From Stratiolaelaps scimitus (lineage: Eukaryota; Arthropoda; Arachnida; Mesostigmata; Laelapidae), in assembly GCA_019614645.1 (NCBI GenBank), contig JABWDB010000019.1, forward strand, positions 5,192,501-5,256,500: a stretch of 64,000 bases of DNA, read 5' to 3'. Positions 1-13,355 of this stretch are shown here, piece by piece; positions within the stretch are counted from its first letter, which is position 1, and each line of letters starts with the position of its first letter. Under the pieces are notes generated by a model. It was given only the letters and a program-made list of their open reading frames with translations, made no database searches and was not told the DNA's origin. The position numbers and the translations under genes are program-made.

Positions 1-3000
1 ATCTGAATTCTCAGATTGGATAAACTGGGCCAAAGAAACTTTGATCCTAATTGATCTATCTATGTTGGCGGACCCTTGCAGCCGATTCGGTCGACATGAG
101 TGAAAAATCAGACGCAGGAGACGTTGAAAGATCCAGGACCACCTTAACGGGCATTGGGACTGTTATGTTTTGCGGACGACCTGATTCATAATACACGTAA
201 GTTAAATCGAAGCACGTAGGTTAAATCCACAAGTAGCGTTAAGTATCTGAAGACAATAAATGCTCAATTGTCAAAGCAGTCCGCGCATGGTCAAAGGTGC
301 GATCAACGCGACAACCGGGAGATCGTACCTTAAAACTTACTACGGCTATTTCGAATGTAAGACTACACAATATATAATAGCTAGGCTGTAAATTAATCGT
401 AAGTAGGCGAAGATCGGAGGCCAGGATGAATTGCGGCGTATATAAATTGGACACAGACATAAGTCAGTCATGATATGTCTGTCACAAGCTAAATAGCATG
501 AAAATAGGATATCATGACGTTCCTTGAAGATTAAAAAACCTTTTCGAATGAATTGAAGCACATACTGAACCTCAATCTACACACCGCAAATAAATGATTC
601 ACACATGAGTCCATCGATTTTTACTATGCTCTGATATTATTAGTGGTAAAATGGAGCCATTTTGCGACCGGCATATTTTCGAGACTATTAAGAGTTGGTG
701 TTGGTAGACAACCCATAACTTTCAACATTTTGATGGATTCACACATTGATCCACAAAATTGTTCTTATATAATATTCTTCAATTCGTGCATATGTGGCTA
801 AAAAAAAACGCGTTCTCACCACGAAAACTATGACATCCGTCCAGTTCGTTCGATATCTCACCCCTCCGTATCGGACATGCCCTGCTCATAATGGAAGGAT
901 AATCCAATGTTGTCATACTTCATGTGCAAATTAATAAACATGTAGAGAAAACACAGTGTCAATATACTTTACTCTTAGACACATACGAGCGGTGTCAATC
1001 GTCCCGGCGTACCTATCCTTGAATATCTAGCTGTTCGCCTAGCTGCTGCCAAATATCCGCTCAGCTAGCTCTCGTAATCTTTGGCGTCGACTGCACACGT
1101 CGATCGGAGCGCGAATGGCTCAGAATCAGCTCAGAGTTACGAATTCGATACCGTATCTATTGCGTTGCGGCCGAGAGAAAACGAAGCTGTTTCCTTGTTT
1201 CAGGCTCCTCTCAGGATTTATCAAACAAACACACACACACAGATTGACACACACGCACGCACGTGTCCACCACAATGCCTTCATATGCGTTCACTGATCC
1301 GAAGAGATCCGAACGACTCACACGAACAGTTCCAGCTCTACTGGTGCTTTCGCACTTCGAGTCGGTTGCCGTTCGCCGCTCGCTTCTCTACGTTGTGTTG
1401 ACAGGACTCAAGATATGACATAGGCAAGACACGACATGCCAGCACAGGCTGGCCACCGACACCTCTGACCAACGGCACAAAAGACGGCTCACAGTGCTCC
1501 GTATCTCTACGAATACTTCGTACCAGCACAACAAGCCGCCGACTCCTTCTGCAGCTATGACTCGCCGCTATTTGATAGACGCAACCACCCTCAGCTGTTG
1601 TTCCCGGCCGCCAGTCCGTCAAGCAGGCGAGTAGGCGAGCATCATCTCCACCGCTCTCCTCAGGCACCCGTGTCTATCTTCCAAATGCTCCGGGACAGAC
1701 AAACTGACCCTCTACGACCAGCAGGAGCGGAGCGGCAATATACGCACGAAATATTTACACGGAACGGGCAGGCAGGCGGGTGGTCTCGCTCGCGCGGCGT
1801 CAACTGAGGCTCAGCTCCCATAGGTAGTCATTGAGCGGCGGTGCGCTTCGCTCCTATGTCGTCACATCCTTTGACGACGATCGGCAGCTGAGTCGAGCGG
1901 GCAGACGAGAGCCTACACCATGTCCGTGTTCCAGGCTGGCTGGTAGACAGATAGGCTGCAAGGAAGCCAGTTCCGGCAGAGGCTACAACTGCTGCTCTTG
2001 CGGACCACTTTGCAGCAGCAGCAGCAGGCAGCGTTTCGAGACGGCTATTGTAGCCTGTCGCCGCTAACGCCGGCGTTGCCGCTGTGGCGGTTGTAGGCAA
2101 CGAGCCGCAAGCCACCATTTGAGCAATAGCTGTCGACGAGCAGTGTTGCTGGCGCCGGCGTTCGCGTGCTCTCACCTCTCTCTATCTGTCCCTCTCTGTC
2201 AGTCTGTGTCGGTCTCGCTTGCTCTCGGAGTAGCTCCGTCCGTCTGCCAGCCTGTGTCGTGCAGTCTCTGTGCAACCCGTGCCTCTGCCTGCGGTCGGCT
2301 CGATGGTCCTGTGGCCACCGTCTCTCCCTCTCTCTTCTCGCTATGGCCTGAAGCGGTCGCTAACGCTCACACACAAAGGAACGCACATGCGGAGCTTGTG
2401 GAATAGCTGCGCTACGAGGAGCCAGGAGAGCAATGCGGACCGGAGCGCAGCGTCAGAAACGCCACTTGGCGGAGGAGAACGAATGCAAAGCAACAGTAGC
2501 CCTTAGGGCAACGACGACAACGGGCGCCCGATGATATTAACAGAGAGAGAGAGAGAGGCGAGAGAGACAGGAGGGTAAACGACGAACGAGAATGACTGGC
2601 ATCGCGACCCGCGCACCCAGAATGGGTGCCGCTTGAGTTCATGACAATTGCTGTGGATGTGAGCGCGCCGAGCGTAGTTCAGCCGGTCTGGTGAGAAACT
2701 GGGGCATGCCGCCACGATTTACGGCTCTTCACTTGTAGGGTTGGTGTGGCGGGGCCATTTTGTAAGACTACTTTGGAACTACTTTTCTAGAATGGGAACA
2801 AACTTCTCTGTCGAGTTATCGCCTGCTTGCTGAGCCGAATCGGGGAAGGCGAAGGGGGCGTAAAGTATTAGGAGGTTGATTAGTCGCGGGAAATCCACGG
2901 AAAGTATCCTTCTTTAACTGTGGAAGCTGATAATAACAATAATATAATAATAATAATAATAGCCTATTATGTGACTATTCTCTACCTATATTATTCTCTC

Positions 3001-6000
3001 CTATTCTCTACCTCAGAGATGAATTTGTATCGAGATTGACGCCTCGGAAAGTCTACGGCATAAAAACGTTACACATAGGCTATAGTGAATACTGCGAACA
3101 TTGCACTTGATCATTGTTCGGGTATATTGAAATCGTCGAGTCGGCGAAAGAGCTCGGTTAAGGCTCACAACAAATTGTTGCCCATATTAACGATGAGAGG
3201 GTGTCCAGTGTTCGGCGCTTATCTGATATCAGCGATCATCACAGTGGATTGTATCGTTGCATGTGGTTTACAGGTTACAATCACAAAACTTGCACATGCA
3301 ACAAGCGCTTCAAACAGAACTGGCAGTCTCACTACTTATTATTATCATTATTATTATTATTCATATTATTATTATATATGTATACTTGATATCAGCACAT
3401 TTGCTATTGCCGAAGCGATATGCTTAGCGTAGACTTGCTAGGTATAACGTATACCTCAGGCTTACGGAGTGCTCTTCGAGGATCGCCGTATTATCCTTTG
3501 TCAAAGACACACACACACTGAGCACCGTTGAGCGGTAGTGTCAGCATTGGACATTCGTACCAGCGAACTCCACATCGTCATCAACTCGCCACCAGATGGC
3601 CTTAGCAGCTGCACGCTGATGATCGTCGCCTCAGCAGCCGCCGCCGCCTCTGGTGCACTTGCGCGTCAAACACAAATGACGCCAATCACACGGCGCGTCT
3701 ACAGGGAACGCCGCATCGCAGGCGTCGCTGCCCTCAACATTCTGCATGTCTCATAGATATGAGACGGCCTTGTGGCATGATCAAGTACGCCGTTGGATAA
3801 CGAAAAGTCAAGAGGAACGTACTGGTGCGAACTGATGCGGTCGACGTGTTGGCACCCTGTTGACAACGTGTTTATCCCTACGCCGGTAGCTGCGTTCAGT
3901 GGGAGATACGGACAACTACGCTGTTCTTCGATCTCTCTTTGTCTACCGGCCTTCGGCCTGTGGTTAGTTCCTCGAATGATGCACAATTGTGTATTGTGGC
4001 ACAAGAGCGCTTTTTGTGCACGGTGGCCACAACGCCACACGGCGAATGCAATATTTGCTCTATTACGAATGGTGGCGACTCGTCATTGTCGTCTTGAGCG
4101 CTTGTCCTCTTGTTCCTTCATTGCGTCGCTTGTGCGATGGGCTTGCTATGGTGCGAGAGGCGAGCGGCCTAGGACCTCGATGGTCGGTCACTATATGTGG
4201 GTGTCGCCGGCGGCAGCGGCGGGGCTCTCGATGTCTGCGATGTCGGCGGGGCTCTTGCTGACGCTATGGGACTGCAGCACCCCGAGACGACCACAACGCC
4301 GAGTGACTCGACTGAGTGGTCGTTGGATATCTGTTCCCGGCCACAATGGATGACGAGCGTCTAGCTCGCTGTTGGTACGGAGGTCCAGTGTGATCCAGCC
4401 GGGCGTACTACTCCGAGCCAGGACAGACTGGCTGGCTGCTTGGCCTGTCCCGCCCCCCCCCCCCCTCTCATCCATCGGCCGTAGACTAACTAAGAGCTCG
4501 TGCAGCGGACCCCTCGTTCGCCCCTGAGCCCAAAACCGACCCTCGGAATAGAGCTGAATGTTCGTGGCGTACTCTGCACGTTGATGACCGATAATATGAC
4601 CGGCTTAGCCAGAGAGATGACTTAGCATGCAACAAGAGCTCTACCACAAATGGAACCAAATCGGAAGACGAGGTAATACAAGTCTATGTATATCTGTTAT
4701 ACTTGTCGGATATCAGTTATCAGACAACTCGCGAGGATCAGTGGTGGCGACAATGAATGGCAGCTAAAAGGCCACGACAACTCAGCTCTAGCAAAATTGA
4801 CCTTTCGTAGAAGCGAAGGCTGTTATGAGCATTCATATCCCTTGTTGTTTCCCTGGGAAAGACTTGCCCCCAGTTGTCGATATAGTGCACCGGTATCTGC
4901 GCTCTGGGGTGCCTGCGGATCGCCGGCCAGAACCGAATGGTCACTGGATGGATCGGGCTACGGCTGCTGCTCCCAGAGCTCTCTTGTTCACCCCCAGCGG
5001 TCTCGGGGTCTCACGGTTGGGTCTCCGTCGGCCACACGTCAGAGGCGACGGGAACAAAAACGACTCTCGCTGGGAACGGAGACGCGCGCGCGCGCGCCCG
5101 CGCAAACGGGGCCGAGGCGGACAGAGGGAGGGAGAGAGATCGAGGGAATAGCCTATTTCCGTATCGTTACCAGCAGGGCTCGTAATGTGCCTATGTATAC
5201 GTGAGCGAGTATATGTATATACTAGCGTCTGTGTGGGACTCCGGGTGAGTCTGTCTGGGTCTGAGTATGAATTGTATGTGCGTGTGTATGTATATTCGTA
5301 TATTTATTAGGCCATGTGCTGCTATTCTTTTGCTATCTAGGGCAAAATGTGGACGATGTCGCTATTTATAGAAAGGCCACCACGGGTATAAAGGCCGACG
5401 CAGGCAGTCAGGCAAGGCAATAGAACGGGCAATGACCGAGAGTAGACGACAACTACAACAACTGCGACAACGATTGCGGCTGATCGTCGTCGCTATTTTG
5501 CGGATTGACCAGCAGAATTGGCATCAGTAAGCGCGGAATTGTTGTCGTGGCGGGGGCGGCGGCGCCGGCGAACGCTGCGATCAGCAGGAGCGACAGTAGC
5601 TCGGGCGAGACGAAAGAGAGCGCTATGATATCGGTGTGATACGAGACGAAATTGGTGAAGGGGACTGGTTAGATTTCCCACTAGACGGGAAGTCTCGTCC
5701 ATGATTCGTACTCGATTTCGTTGCGGTCTGGCTGACAGAAGAAGTCGGCCGAATGAGAGTGATCCTTCAAGCTCGATGTCGTTGCCTTTAGAGAAGTGTG
5801 CGATTTCTCTGTTCGCGTTCTCGGCTGAACGTTCACAAGACAATGAAGGACTACTCCCAGAAGCCACAAAGTATTGACAGAGGATTCCGGTAGGAATGAC
5901 AGGAGATATTGTCGGTACTGTAAGCGATACTTCGAGGATTGATAAAGATGGGAACGCGTGGAGCCCAATGGCGTGGTAGGTGCATTCGTGTACGCCTGCG

Positions 6001-8300
6001 TTGCAACCGGAGGAGACACGTAGGCGGTTCTCTTCAAGAACATGACCGAAAACAGTCTTATAAATTTCGACAGACGTCGTTGGATACAACCGCCCTACCA
6101 GCACTCTACGAAATAACACCTTGAAAACCCTCTTCACAAATCAATTATGGTACCTCGGTTAAGCCCTTCGTTGGCAGGGCTTAACATCGTTTTAAATTAG
6201 GCAACACAAACTTTGGTTGATTAGATTTACAAGTAGGTCGTCTTAGGCTTTTTAAGATTACGACTACATTTCGCAAGGATAGCATTTACTGATGTTTCGT
6301 GTGTGCAATTTCCTTACCGTCTTTATTATCAATGTAGCAGATGCTCTCCCTTTCAAATCACAGTATCGTTATAGCTGAGTGATTTGCCCGTTGCTGCGTT
6401 TGAAGCCCGGAAACTCCACACAATACTGTCGATGAGGAATTATCTCTAACAACAGTTATTCTCTCTCGAATCATTTCTCCTGACAGTTACCGAGAGACTG
6501 CGTGTGATTAAGTTGGCTAACATCTATGCCCAGGCATAGATCGTCTAGGATATTCCCGCACAATCTGAGAGGTGTATACCGATTATAAGATATATCGACC
6601 GTATTTAAAAAAACGAGTTAGTTACCCATAATCCGTTGTTTGAACGCGACCTAGCTTTCGTTTGCGGATCACATCAGCCAGTCGTCGTTATATAGATCCT
6701 CTTCCCGTGGGATTTCAGTGGGTTGTTTTCTGTTCACGGAGTCAGATATGCATTAATTGCTTTGATAAGTTATATAGAGCTAATTGTATCATGTAGCATG
6801 ATCACTTCGTGGCTACGCAGAAGTAGCTTCCGCTAATTGACCCGATCACTGTATTCCATCATACCACATTTGGAATCGTCACTACTGTTTAGCACACAGT
6901 CATCAATGTCTACCAGTAGACAGTTTTCAATCCGGAGCGAAGTTTTCAAATGTTCAGTTAGCGTGTGCGTGTGTGTGTTAATCCCTTGATTCGGTGACGA
7001 TTTATTCTCTCGTGGATAATTCGTTAAAATAATCTCCAATTTGTCTTCTTTTCTCGTTTACAATTATTATTGTTATTATTACTAGAATTCCTATTATCGG
7101 GATAGAATATGTGATTTCTGTTTCTCTTCCTCGTGGCAGTAAGACAATGTGATCGACCATCAGATAGTATTAAATATGATTGCTCCAGCAGATAGATCCT
7201 CACATATATGTATATATATATATATATATGTGCGGCGCCGAAGAATTGAATAATTACTTACGTCGCCTTATAGGAAAACTCACGATGTCCGTCGGGGGTC
7301 AGCAGGTATCATACTAACCGAACATATATTGTACAGCCGATTAGGTAGGACGCTGATTCGGGTCGAGTCGTCCGCGTGGAACGTAACGATTGATTCTGCC
7401 AGAGAAGTTCTTGCCAACTAGCGGACTACCTTCACGCTTTTCATGCTTTCTGCTGCGTCGACGCGAAGCACTCATCTTCGTCGAAATGAGTCGCTGCCGT
7501 TTTCGAATCAAGTCGTCGGTACGTCCGATTATCATCGGTGAGCCAGCACCTCGTCCGCCTCCGGAGCGCGCATATAATGGGCTACCAGCGGCAGTAGCAG
7601 CAGCAGCTGCAGACACAATGGCGTACTGTATTATTATGTGGTGACGAGGGCGACTGCAGTGGTCGGGGCCGCCCCCGAATTCAATTTTCGCACGATATTG
7701 ATGTCCACGATGAGGCTCATTCGGCGTATGATTCGTCTGTATCTCCGGGAGATGGGATGGTGTGCAATGGCTTCGCAATGTACAGTCGTCGAGTGAACGT
7801 GTGCGTATCTTGTGACCTGCAGACGTTGCTTGTAAGTCTCGGTTGCTCAGCTGGTCGGGCCACCACCACCACCACCAGCACGACCGCTGCTGCTGCTGGT
7901 GCTGCTGTTGTTGTCGCGTACAAGCGTGTGGGGCGACGACGGCCGCGATCCTCGGCTCCGTGCCAGGATCCGCACCGTATGGTTTGTTGGCAGCCACGGT
8001 GTCCGTGCGTGCGGCAGGCAGTGTCCATCCACTATCGAGGCGAGACGAGTATGATCGTCCGGAATAAACACTATTACAGCTAGTACGAGTGCTTTGCAAC
8101 ACGTACCACGATTTGATAGAGACGAGCTTATATGTGCGTCTGCCCAGTTGGTGTGTTCGTGCGTGCGTTTATCCTGAAAGCCGTCATGATGAACATCACC
8201 TCTGAACATCTCCGAAAGGGAGAAATATGCGCAGTGGCTACGAGACGATGATGCCCACGTACACCGGAAAGGGTCACTATGCAGGATGGGTCCAGACAGA
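1..8300. other. Gene-poor left flank with a GC-rich block
   Basis: I see no gene I can support here. From about 1.08 to 5.6 kb the sequence is GC- and CpG-rich, with CA, CT and GA tracts (for example around 1230-1262 and 2540-2560) and a C13 run at 4453-4465. From 6.1 to 7.3 kb it is AT-rich. A trinucleotide (CAC/CAG-like) tract lies at 7861-7911. Several open frames of 100-250 codons occur in the GC-rich parts, but they overlap one another on both strands and show no domain, signal peptide or splice context I recognise. The block could contain a promoter or untranslated exons of a neighbouring gene. Confidence 0.5.
5387..5411 (+). promoter_or_regulatory. Candidate orphan core promoter
   Basis: A TATAAAG box at 5387-5393 is followed by TCAG at 5408-5411. 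The A is only 23 bases after the TATA start, shorter than the roughly 30 bases seen in the cuticle genes. An ATG at about 5432 opens a Gln/Arg/Leu-rich frame running to a good splice donor (CA then GTAAGC) near 5527. This could be a first exon, but no second exon was recognised. Confidence 0.25.
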
Positions 8301-8308
8301 TGTCTGCA

Positions 8309-8344
8309 TATATAAGTCGGTGCACACTCGAGTCGATCATCAGA
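8309..8344 (+). promoter_or_regulatory. Core promoter of cuticle gene at 8.37 kb
   Basis: TATATAAG lies at 8309-8316 and a TCAGA initiator-like site at 8340-8344, 33 bases downstream. The start codon follows at 8373. This is the same layout as in the other cuticle genes, with a slightly weaker initiator. Confidence 0.7.
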
Positions 8345-8372
8345 ACAAACTCGACAGATAGACTCTTGCAAT

Positions 8373-8993
8373 ATGTTGGCTGTACGTATCAGATTCAACA
8401 GATCGATATACGTTAGTCGAGATAAGTGGAAGCTTATGTGAAAACGAGTTACTAACGAAACACTTCTATTCTTATATACTTTGCAGACGGTCGCCGCGAT
8501 TGTCGCTTGCGCCTTGGTTGGCGTCCAGGCCGGTGGCCTCGCCGGATACGGCTATGCGGCACCCGCCTACGGCGCAGCCTTGGCTCCCGCCTATGGAGCG
8601 GCCTATGGCTACGGAGGGGCAGTAGCTAAGGTCCACGCACCGGTCATCTCTTCGTCGTATACGACGGTGACCAAGACCGTTCCTGTAGCGCCCGTCGTTG
8701 CTAAGGTCGCCGCGCCCGTCATTGGGCATTACGCCGCTCCGGCGTACGGCGCTCACGCCTATGGCGCTCACGGCTATGGCGCGCCTCTTGCAGCTCACGG
8801 CTACGGTCTCGGCTATGGTGGTGTGATTGGTGCCCCACTTGCGGCGAAGGTTGCCGCCCCCGTCTACGGGGCCCATCTGGCTAAAGTCGCCGCGCCCATT
8901 TATGGCGCCCACATCGCCGCCCCTGCCTACGGCCTAGGCTACGGTTATGGACACGCAGCGGCCTACGGACACGGCTATGGCAAATACTACTAG
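8373..8993 (+). CDS. Secreted Tyr/Gly/Ala-rich cuticle protein (type 1)
   Basis: This gene has two coding exons, 8373-8381 (Met-Leu-Ala) and 8487-8993, separated by a 105-base GT-AG intron (donor GTACGT, acceptor TTGCAG). The predicted protein is 171 residues. A hydrophobic signal peptide ends at about residue 18 (VQA/GG). The mature chain is made of Tyr-Gly-Ala and Ala-Pro motifs (AAPAYG, YGAH, AKVAAP) with no Cys, and carries one central motif, SSSYTTVTKTV. That motif matches the SSYSTVTKHV core of the other genes and marks the same family. Such low-complexity Ala-Pro/Tyr-Gly proteins are structural parts of the arthropod cuticle. It differs from the array genes in having YGAH repeats and a GKYY end. 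AATAAA at 9063-9068 is the likely poly(A) signal. The start was chosen because it restores the signal peptide and matches all paralogs. The family call is firm; the exact cuticle layer is unknown. Confidence 0.88.
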
Positions 8994-9489
8994 GCCCCGT
9001 TTGCGAAGACCAACGCCGAGGGACAAACGCTCGAGGCAAACAGGAGTCGTGAAACGAAATATAATAAATTCGACCTTAGTGCTACCCCCGATTGGTAACA
9101 ACTTAATGGTGTGATTTTGTCAGATTCATTTGGAAGGTATCCCTGCATGCAACCACGATTTGACCCGAAGTGCTAGTGCGATATTTGCTGTTTTAATGAC
9201 GACTTGCTGACTATATTGGTGAGTGCTGCGCGACCGACACGTGGACAAACTGTGAAGCATATTATAACTCACCTGTCCCGATCCACAAATCAACATCGAG
9301 GTTACGTTGTATAGTCATTAGCGGAGCTAGATCGTGCTGGCAACAGCGGACGCTTTGAAATCTGTGCATCGTGAATTTGTGACATGACGTCGAAAAATTG
9401 TTTCAGTTGGTAGATACATTTCTAAGTTGCTTCCCATGAAATATATAATTGGTAGTCTACCTCCACCTCCTGTTACTCCTCGAGGTTAG

Positions 9490-9578
9490 TCAGGAGACAT
9501 TATTTTTTTTTTTTTTTTTTTCCAGCTGACCCTCAGCTGTTCCCCTATGCGACAGGCCTCAGCTCAGGAGACATTATT
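9490..9578 (-). mobile_element. 59-base retro-insertion with target-site duplication
   Basis: A 15-base direct repeat, TCAGGAGACATTATT, lies at 9490-9504 and again at 9564-9578. Between the copies sits a 59-base insert that begins with a run of about 17 T residues. On the minus strand this is a short unique sequence ending in poly(A), the signature of a very strongly 5'-truncated retrotransposed copy (LINE, SINE or RNA). The parent element cannot be identified from 40 bases. Confidence 0.7.
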
Positions 9579-11847
9579 GAGGTACGTTACCTACAATATG
9601 ATAACTTCACACGTACTACGAGATCCTACCGATTTGAGAATAATTTCATTTGTCAGTTTGAGCCCACTGTTAGACAGTTCTGCACAATGCTTTTGGGTTT
9701 TGCGGTTAACAAGAGGCGGAACCTGTTTGGAGCGGAAACACTACATATCCCATCGCCTGCTATTTTCTTATCCACTTGTGATTCGCATGTGATTTACGCA
9801 GCACTTGAGGAAATTTCGGCGTATATTTGGCCTAGTTAGCAAACGATGCCATGTCCCAGTATCGTTCGATGCCAACGCACAACAACTTCGGGTCAGCTTT
9901 TGAACGCGATGCTCACAACTGAGGTTATCCAGATGCTCGCGCAGTTTTGAGTTCGGCGATCGGCTGATTCAATGGATCAGCGGGATCAAATTTCTTAATA
10001 ACTATAATAATTAGTATCATTATACTTAACTGAACAGCTAAACCGAGTTTAAAATTTCGAGTGCGCCCGGGCCTCCGCCATATGAAGCCACCACTGTCGG
10101 TCCTCAAACGTATACTGTGTAAATACACTTTTCAATGTGTTATATATAATATACGTAATCATATCACCATCATTAACATCTGTAAAATACACGCGGACAA
10201 TGCAAAAGTAAATATTAGACGAAATTCAACACAGAGTAGGATACCTTTTGAAAAGCGTCATAGATTATCAATAGAGTATGTCGCACACCATTCAACAAAA
10301 CATTACACAGAACAGCAAGGCTTCGTAGATATCTCGAGTTGTGCCGATCTATAAATCACCGTCAATGTCCACTGTTGCCAGCGGATGCCAAGTGGTCATC
10401 CTTCAAATCGTTTCCACTTCGTGGAGACAGAGAGATGTACTACATTTTAGTCAATGCACATATATTAAAATCAACCTACACCACTTGCACGGCGAGGTTG
10501 TTACTTAAACCTAAATTGTTTTCTTACTTAGAACACGAATATCCCCGAAGTGACTATTCGTACAGAGACACCTCATAATAATACAATACATGGCTTGATT
10601 TATTAAGGGGACTGCTGTCTTGTCACAACGCTTGAGTTCTCGTAAAAAAATAATAGTGAAAAAGAAGTGTAGTCTCATGGATTACTTCAAATGTGGCCTA
10701 TTTCTGGAAACGGAAAATATTTACATCAATTTCTGGTTATCATAAAGGTAACAGTATAAAAGGGGCAACGCCCATACAAATACAGTGTTTGTACAGTCCA
10801 TGCGTTAACAGCAATTATAAAAGACACATCATTTTTCAGATTCGTGTCCGTATAGTATACCTCTAAATGATTACCAAATATGCTTCCTGACCTCCCGCGC
10901 AAACAGCTTCGCTGATGTAAGGGATTCTATTATAATTTCGCGAGGTAGTAAGCCCCAGACTGCAGGCAAGCGGTGTCCACGAGCATGGCGGCTGAGTTCC
11001 CTTACGACGAATGGCCTTTCGAAGGTTGTTGGCCTATTCTTTTGACGACAGTGGTGATTGGAAATGCAATATCAAGGGGGAATTCGCCCTCGCACCATCT
11101 TGAAGGCAAGAAGTGCGGACATGAACCACGTAAATCTTATCGATTGGCAGCAGAGCAAATTTCTCAAAAACAACATACAAACGTAGCACTTGTTTATATT
11201 TTGTTGACAGAATGATCGGCTAATTATTGTATTTAAACTAGCTTGCATCCAGCCCACGCGTCATGTTGGTCATGTACGACAGGAATACATTAAGAATACA
11301 ATATGTATCGAGCGTCCAACCAGCGCCATGAGCAGATATTGGTTATTTGGTAAACCCGCAGGTTTGTTTTTTTTTGCGTTCGCATGTTGCCTTTTTCAAG
11401 TCATCGCCTGGATCTGTTTTTGGCTGCGTCGAGCGACTGTCAAACCAAGATTTACGACTGGACACAGTGTAAAGAATCGGGCGGTACCAGAAGAAGCCAT
11501 TCGCAGCGTTCAATATCGCGTTTAACCACGGCTTTTAGCGTTCGTCGTCCATCCACGTTCACCCGACCTTCGGCCATGGACACCAGGGTATAGCTTACCA
11601 GTGAACATTTCGGAGTTGCCCACCGGACTCATTTCCACTGTAAACTAGAATACAAGCGAATGCCAATTGGCCAGGCGTGACTGGCGAAGCCATACCGACA
11701 ACAGACACACGAAGAACAACCAACCAATAACAATGACTGCGACATCACGACTCAACCAATATAGTTCATTGAAGGAACTGCAATTAGTATAATGCTCAAA
11801 GTCTCTGAAAGGGCATATACGATTCTCTTTCGGAGAATTTCGGCGAT

Positions 11848-11890
11848 AAAAAAATTGCAGCCCCTTTAATAAACCAATAAACCTTAACCT
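11848..11890 (+). repeat. Dispersed repeat tail (copy 1)
   Basis: The stretch contains TTGCAGCCCCTTTAATAAAC followed by CAATAAACCTTAACC. It is closely similar to 59740-59783. The AATAAA-like motifs near the end suggest the 3' end of an interspersed element. The rest of the element was not recognised. Confidence 0.5.
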
Positions 11891-13318
11891 TTACATAGCG
11901 TATTTGTATACCCGCCCTCGACGGTATTCCCTGGTCGGATATTGCGCTCTCATGATAATCGTGGCCTTATGCTGATAGCAGATTATACTATTTAATATTA
12001 TACTTCAAATTTGATTAAATGGTGAAAATGGTATGCGAAGGTAGGAGCCTTGCTCTCTACCTATCCTAACCTTCTGCGATCCTCGCTAATGATAACGACT
12101 GCCATCCAGTGGACTGTCGGTGTTTGATGGAGCTCAATGTTGCGGGTGGCAGGTGCAGATTCATGGTTGTCTACCTTCGCGACCCGACCTGAATCGTTTA
12201 GGGGGTGTGCGCGTTGAAGGAAAAACTGAAAGCGTTGCGGGGGCAGGCTGCCGTGGGGGTTCAGCCTATGGACAGATCGTATATTCGCATAGCCTGTGAG
12301 GCGACGACAGGCGGCAACATTCGCACGGCATTGTTGCTGGCGACCGATCCACTTCGTTTCATTATTGTCACCGGGTCGGCTGTCGCCGGCGACAGAAAAA
12401 AATTATCCAAAGACGCCGGAGGGCCGTTACGTCCGGGACACCGCAGCATCATAAGCCAACTGCCCGGGGGCGCCTCTGCTTAGGGTGTGCGGTCGATGTT
12501 TAAATTTGCGCGCCGTTACATATACTCACCCCCTCGGGAAGAGGAGGGGGGCGTAGCTGACAGCGTGAATTGAGCTGTCCGCCTTCATTAGTAGTATAGC
12601 CACATTATAATTGTTATTACTACCTGATTATCCCTATTGCCATTTCCATTCGACTAGTCAAAAGGCCTGTCATTAGCGTTGCAATTATGACTTTTTTTTC
12701 ATGCTATAATTATCGCTGTTCTCATCATTCGGATCGCGGTGATTATAGAGTGGAGTGCATCATATTGTACACTACGTGTGTTTATATACCACTAGGCCAG
12801 ATGTTTTGCCGCTTTGGCTATGTAAAGGTTTTATTAGTTAAGTTGGAAGCGCGGTGTTTACGACGCCTAACCTCTCAATGTGTCACCGGTTGTCGCGGGA
12901 CTCGAACCTGTGCCCTCCGGCTGCAGGAGTAGGCTGGTTTCCTTTTCAATCGAACATTGAGCCTCGTATACTAGGAGAGCGTGTATCGTCATTTAATCTC
13001 GAACGATTCTCGTCGATTCAGTTCTGTTAGACTTTTGTGCAGCTGCGATTTTCATGACACACTCATAACCCATGATCGACGTGTAGATTTAACACAATAA
13101 TGATTCGTCCGCGTCGAGACGGGTCCACATACGAGGTCGCACATCGGCAGACGCCCGCCAGCGTACGTGTCTATTTTTCGATGTAATTTAATCAGCAGTG
13201 TTCGTTGCATGTCCCAGAAAGTAACCTGTGGGACCAACTTACAGAATGGCGGTGGCGATGGGGCATCGAATTTACGACGCATTGTGTGAATGAATATTTC
13301 GTCCGACGAAGCGAAATT

Positions 13319-13321
13319 AAA

Positions 13322-13352
<31 letters not shown>

Positions 13353-13355
13353 TAT
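13319..13355. repeat. A-run followed by (TA)n
   Basis: About 12 A residues run into about 25 bases of TA. It gives spurious Lys/Tyr/Ile open frames on both strands. Confidence 0.88.

Noticed and set aside
3793..4353. 186-codon + strand open frame
   Set aside because: No homology recognised, lies in the GC-rich block where stop codons are rare.
5493..6137. 214-codon minus-strand open frame
   Set aside because: Length is borderline for chance in this composition, no recognisable family, Arg-rich tail from a GGC-repeat; not enough to call a gene.
7341..8102. 253-codon minus-strand open frame with poly-Gln and poly-Trp runs
   Set aside because: Driven by trinucleotide repeats and GC-rich sequence; overlapping frames of similar length on the other strand; no domain or splice context.
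10755..10790. TATAAAAG plus CAGT pair as a promoter
   Set aside because: The first ATG downstream is followed directly by a stop and no exon or donor of the cuticle type follows.
12205..12483. 92-codon open frame starting at GTG in a GC-rich patch
   Set aside because: No ATG at the start, no recognised domain, no promoter or poly(A) signal nearby.
12860..12935. GGTTCGAGTCC on the minus strand resembling a tRNA T-loop
   Set aside because: The flanking bases do not form a T-stem, and no D-arm, anticodon arm or acceptor stem can be drawn.
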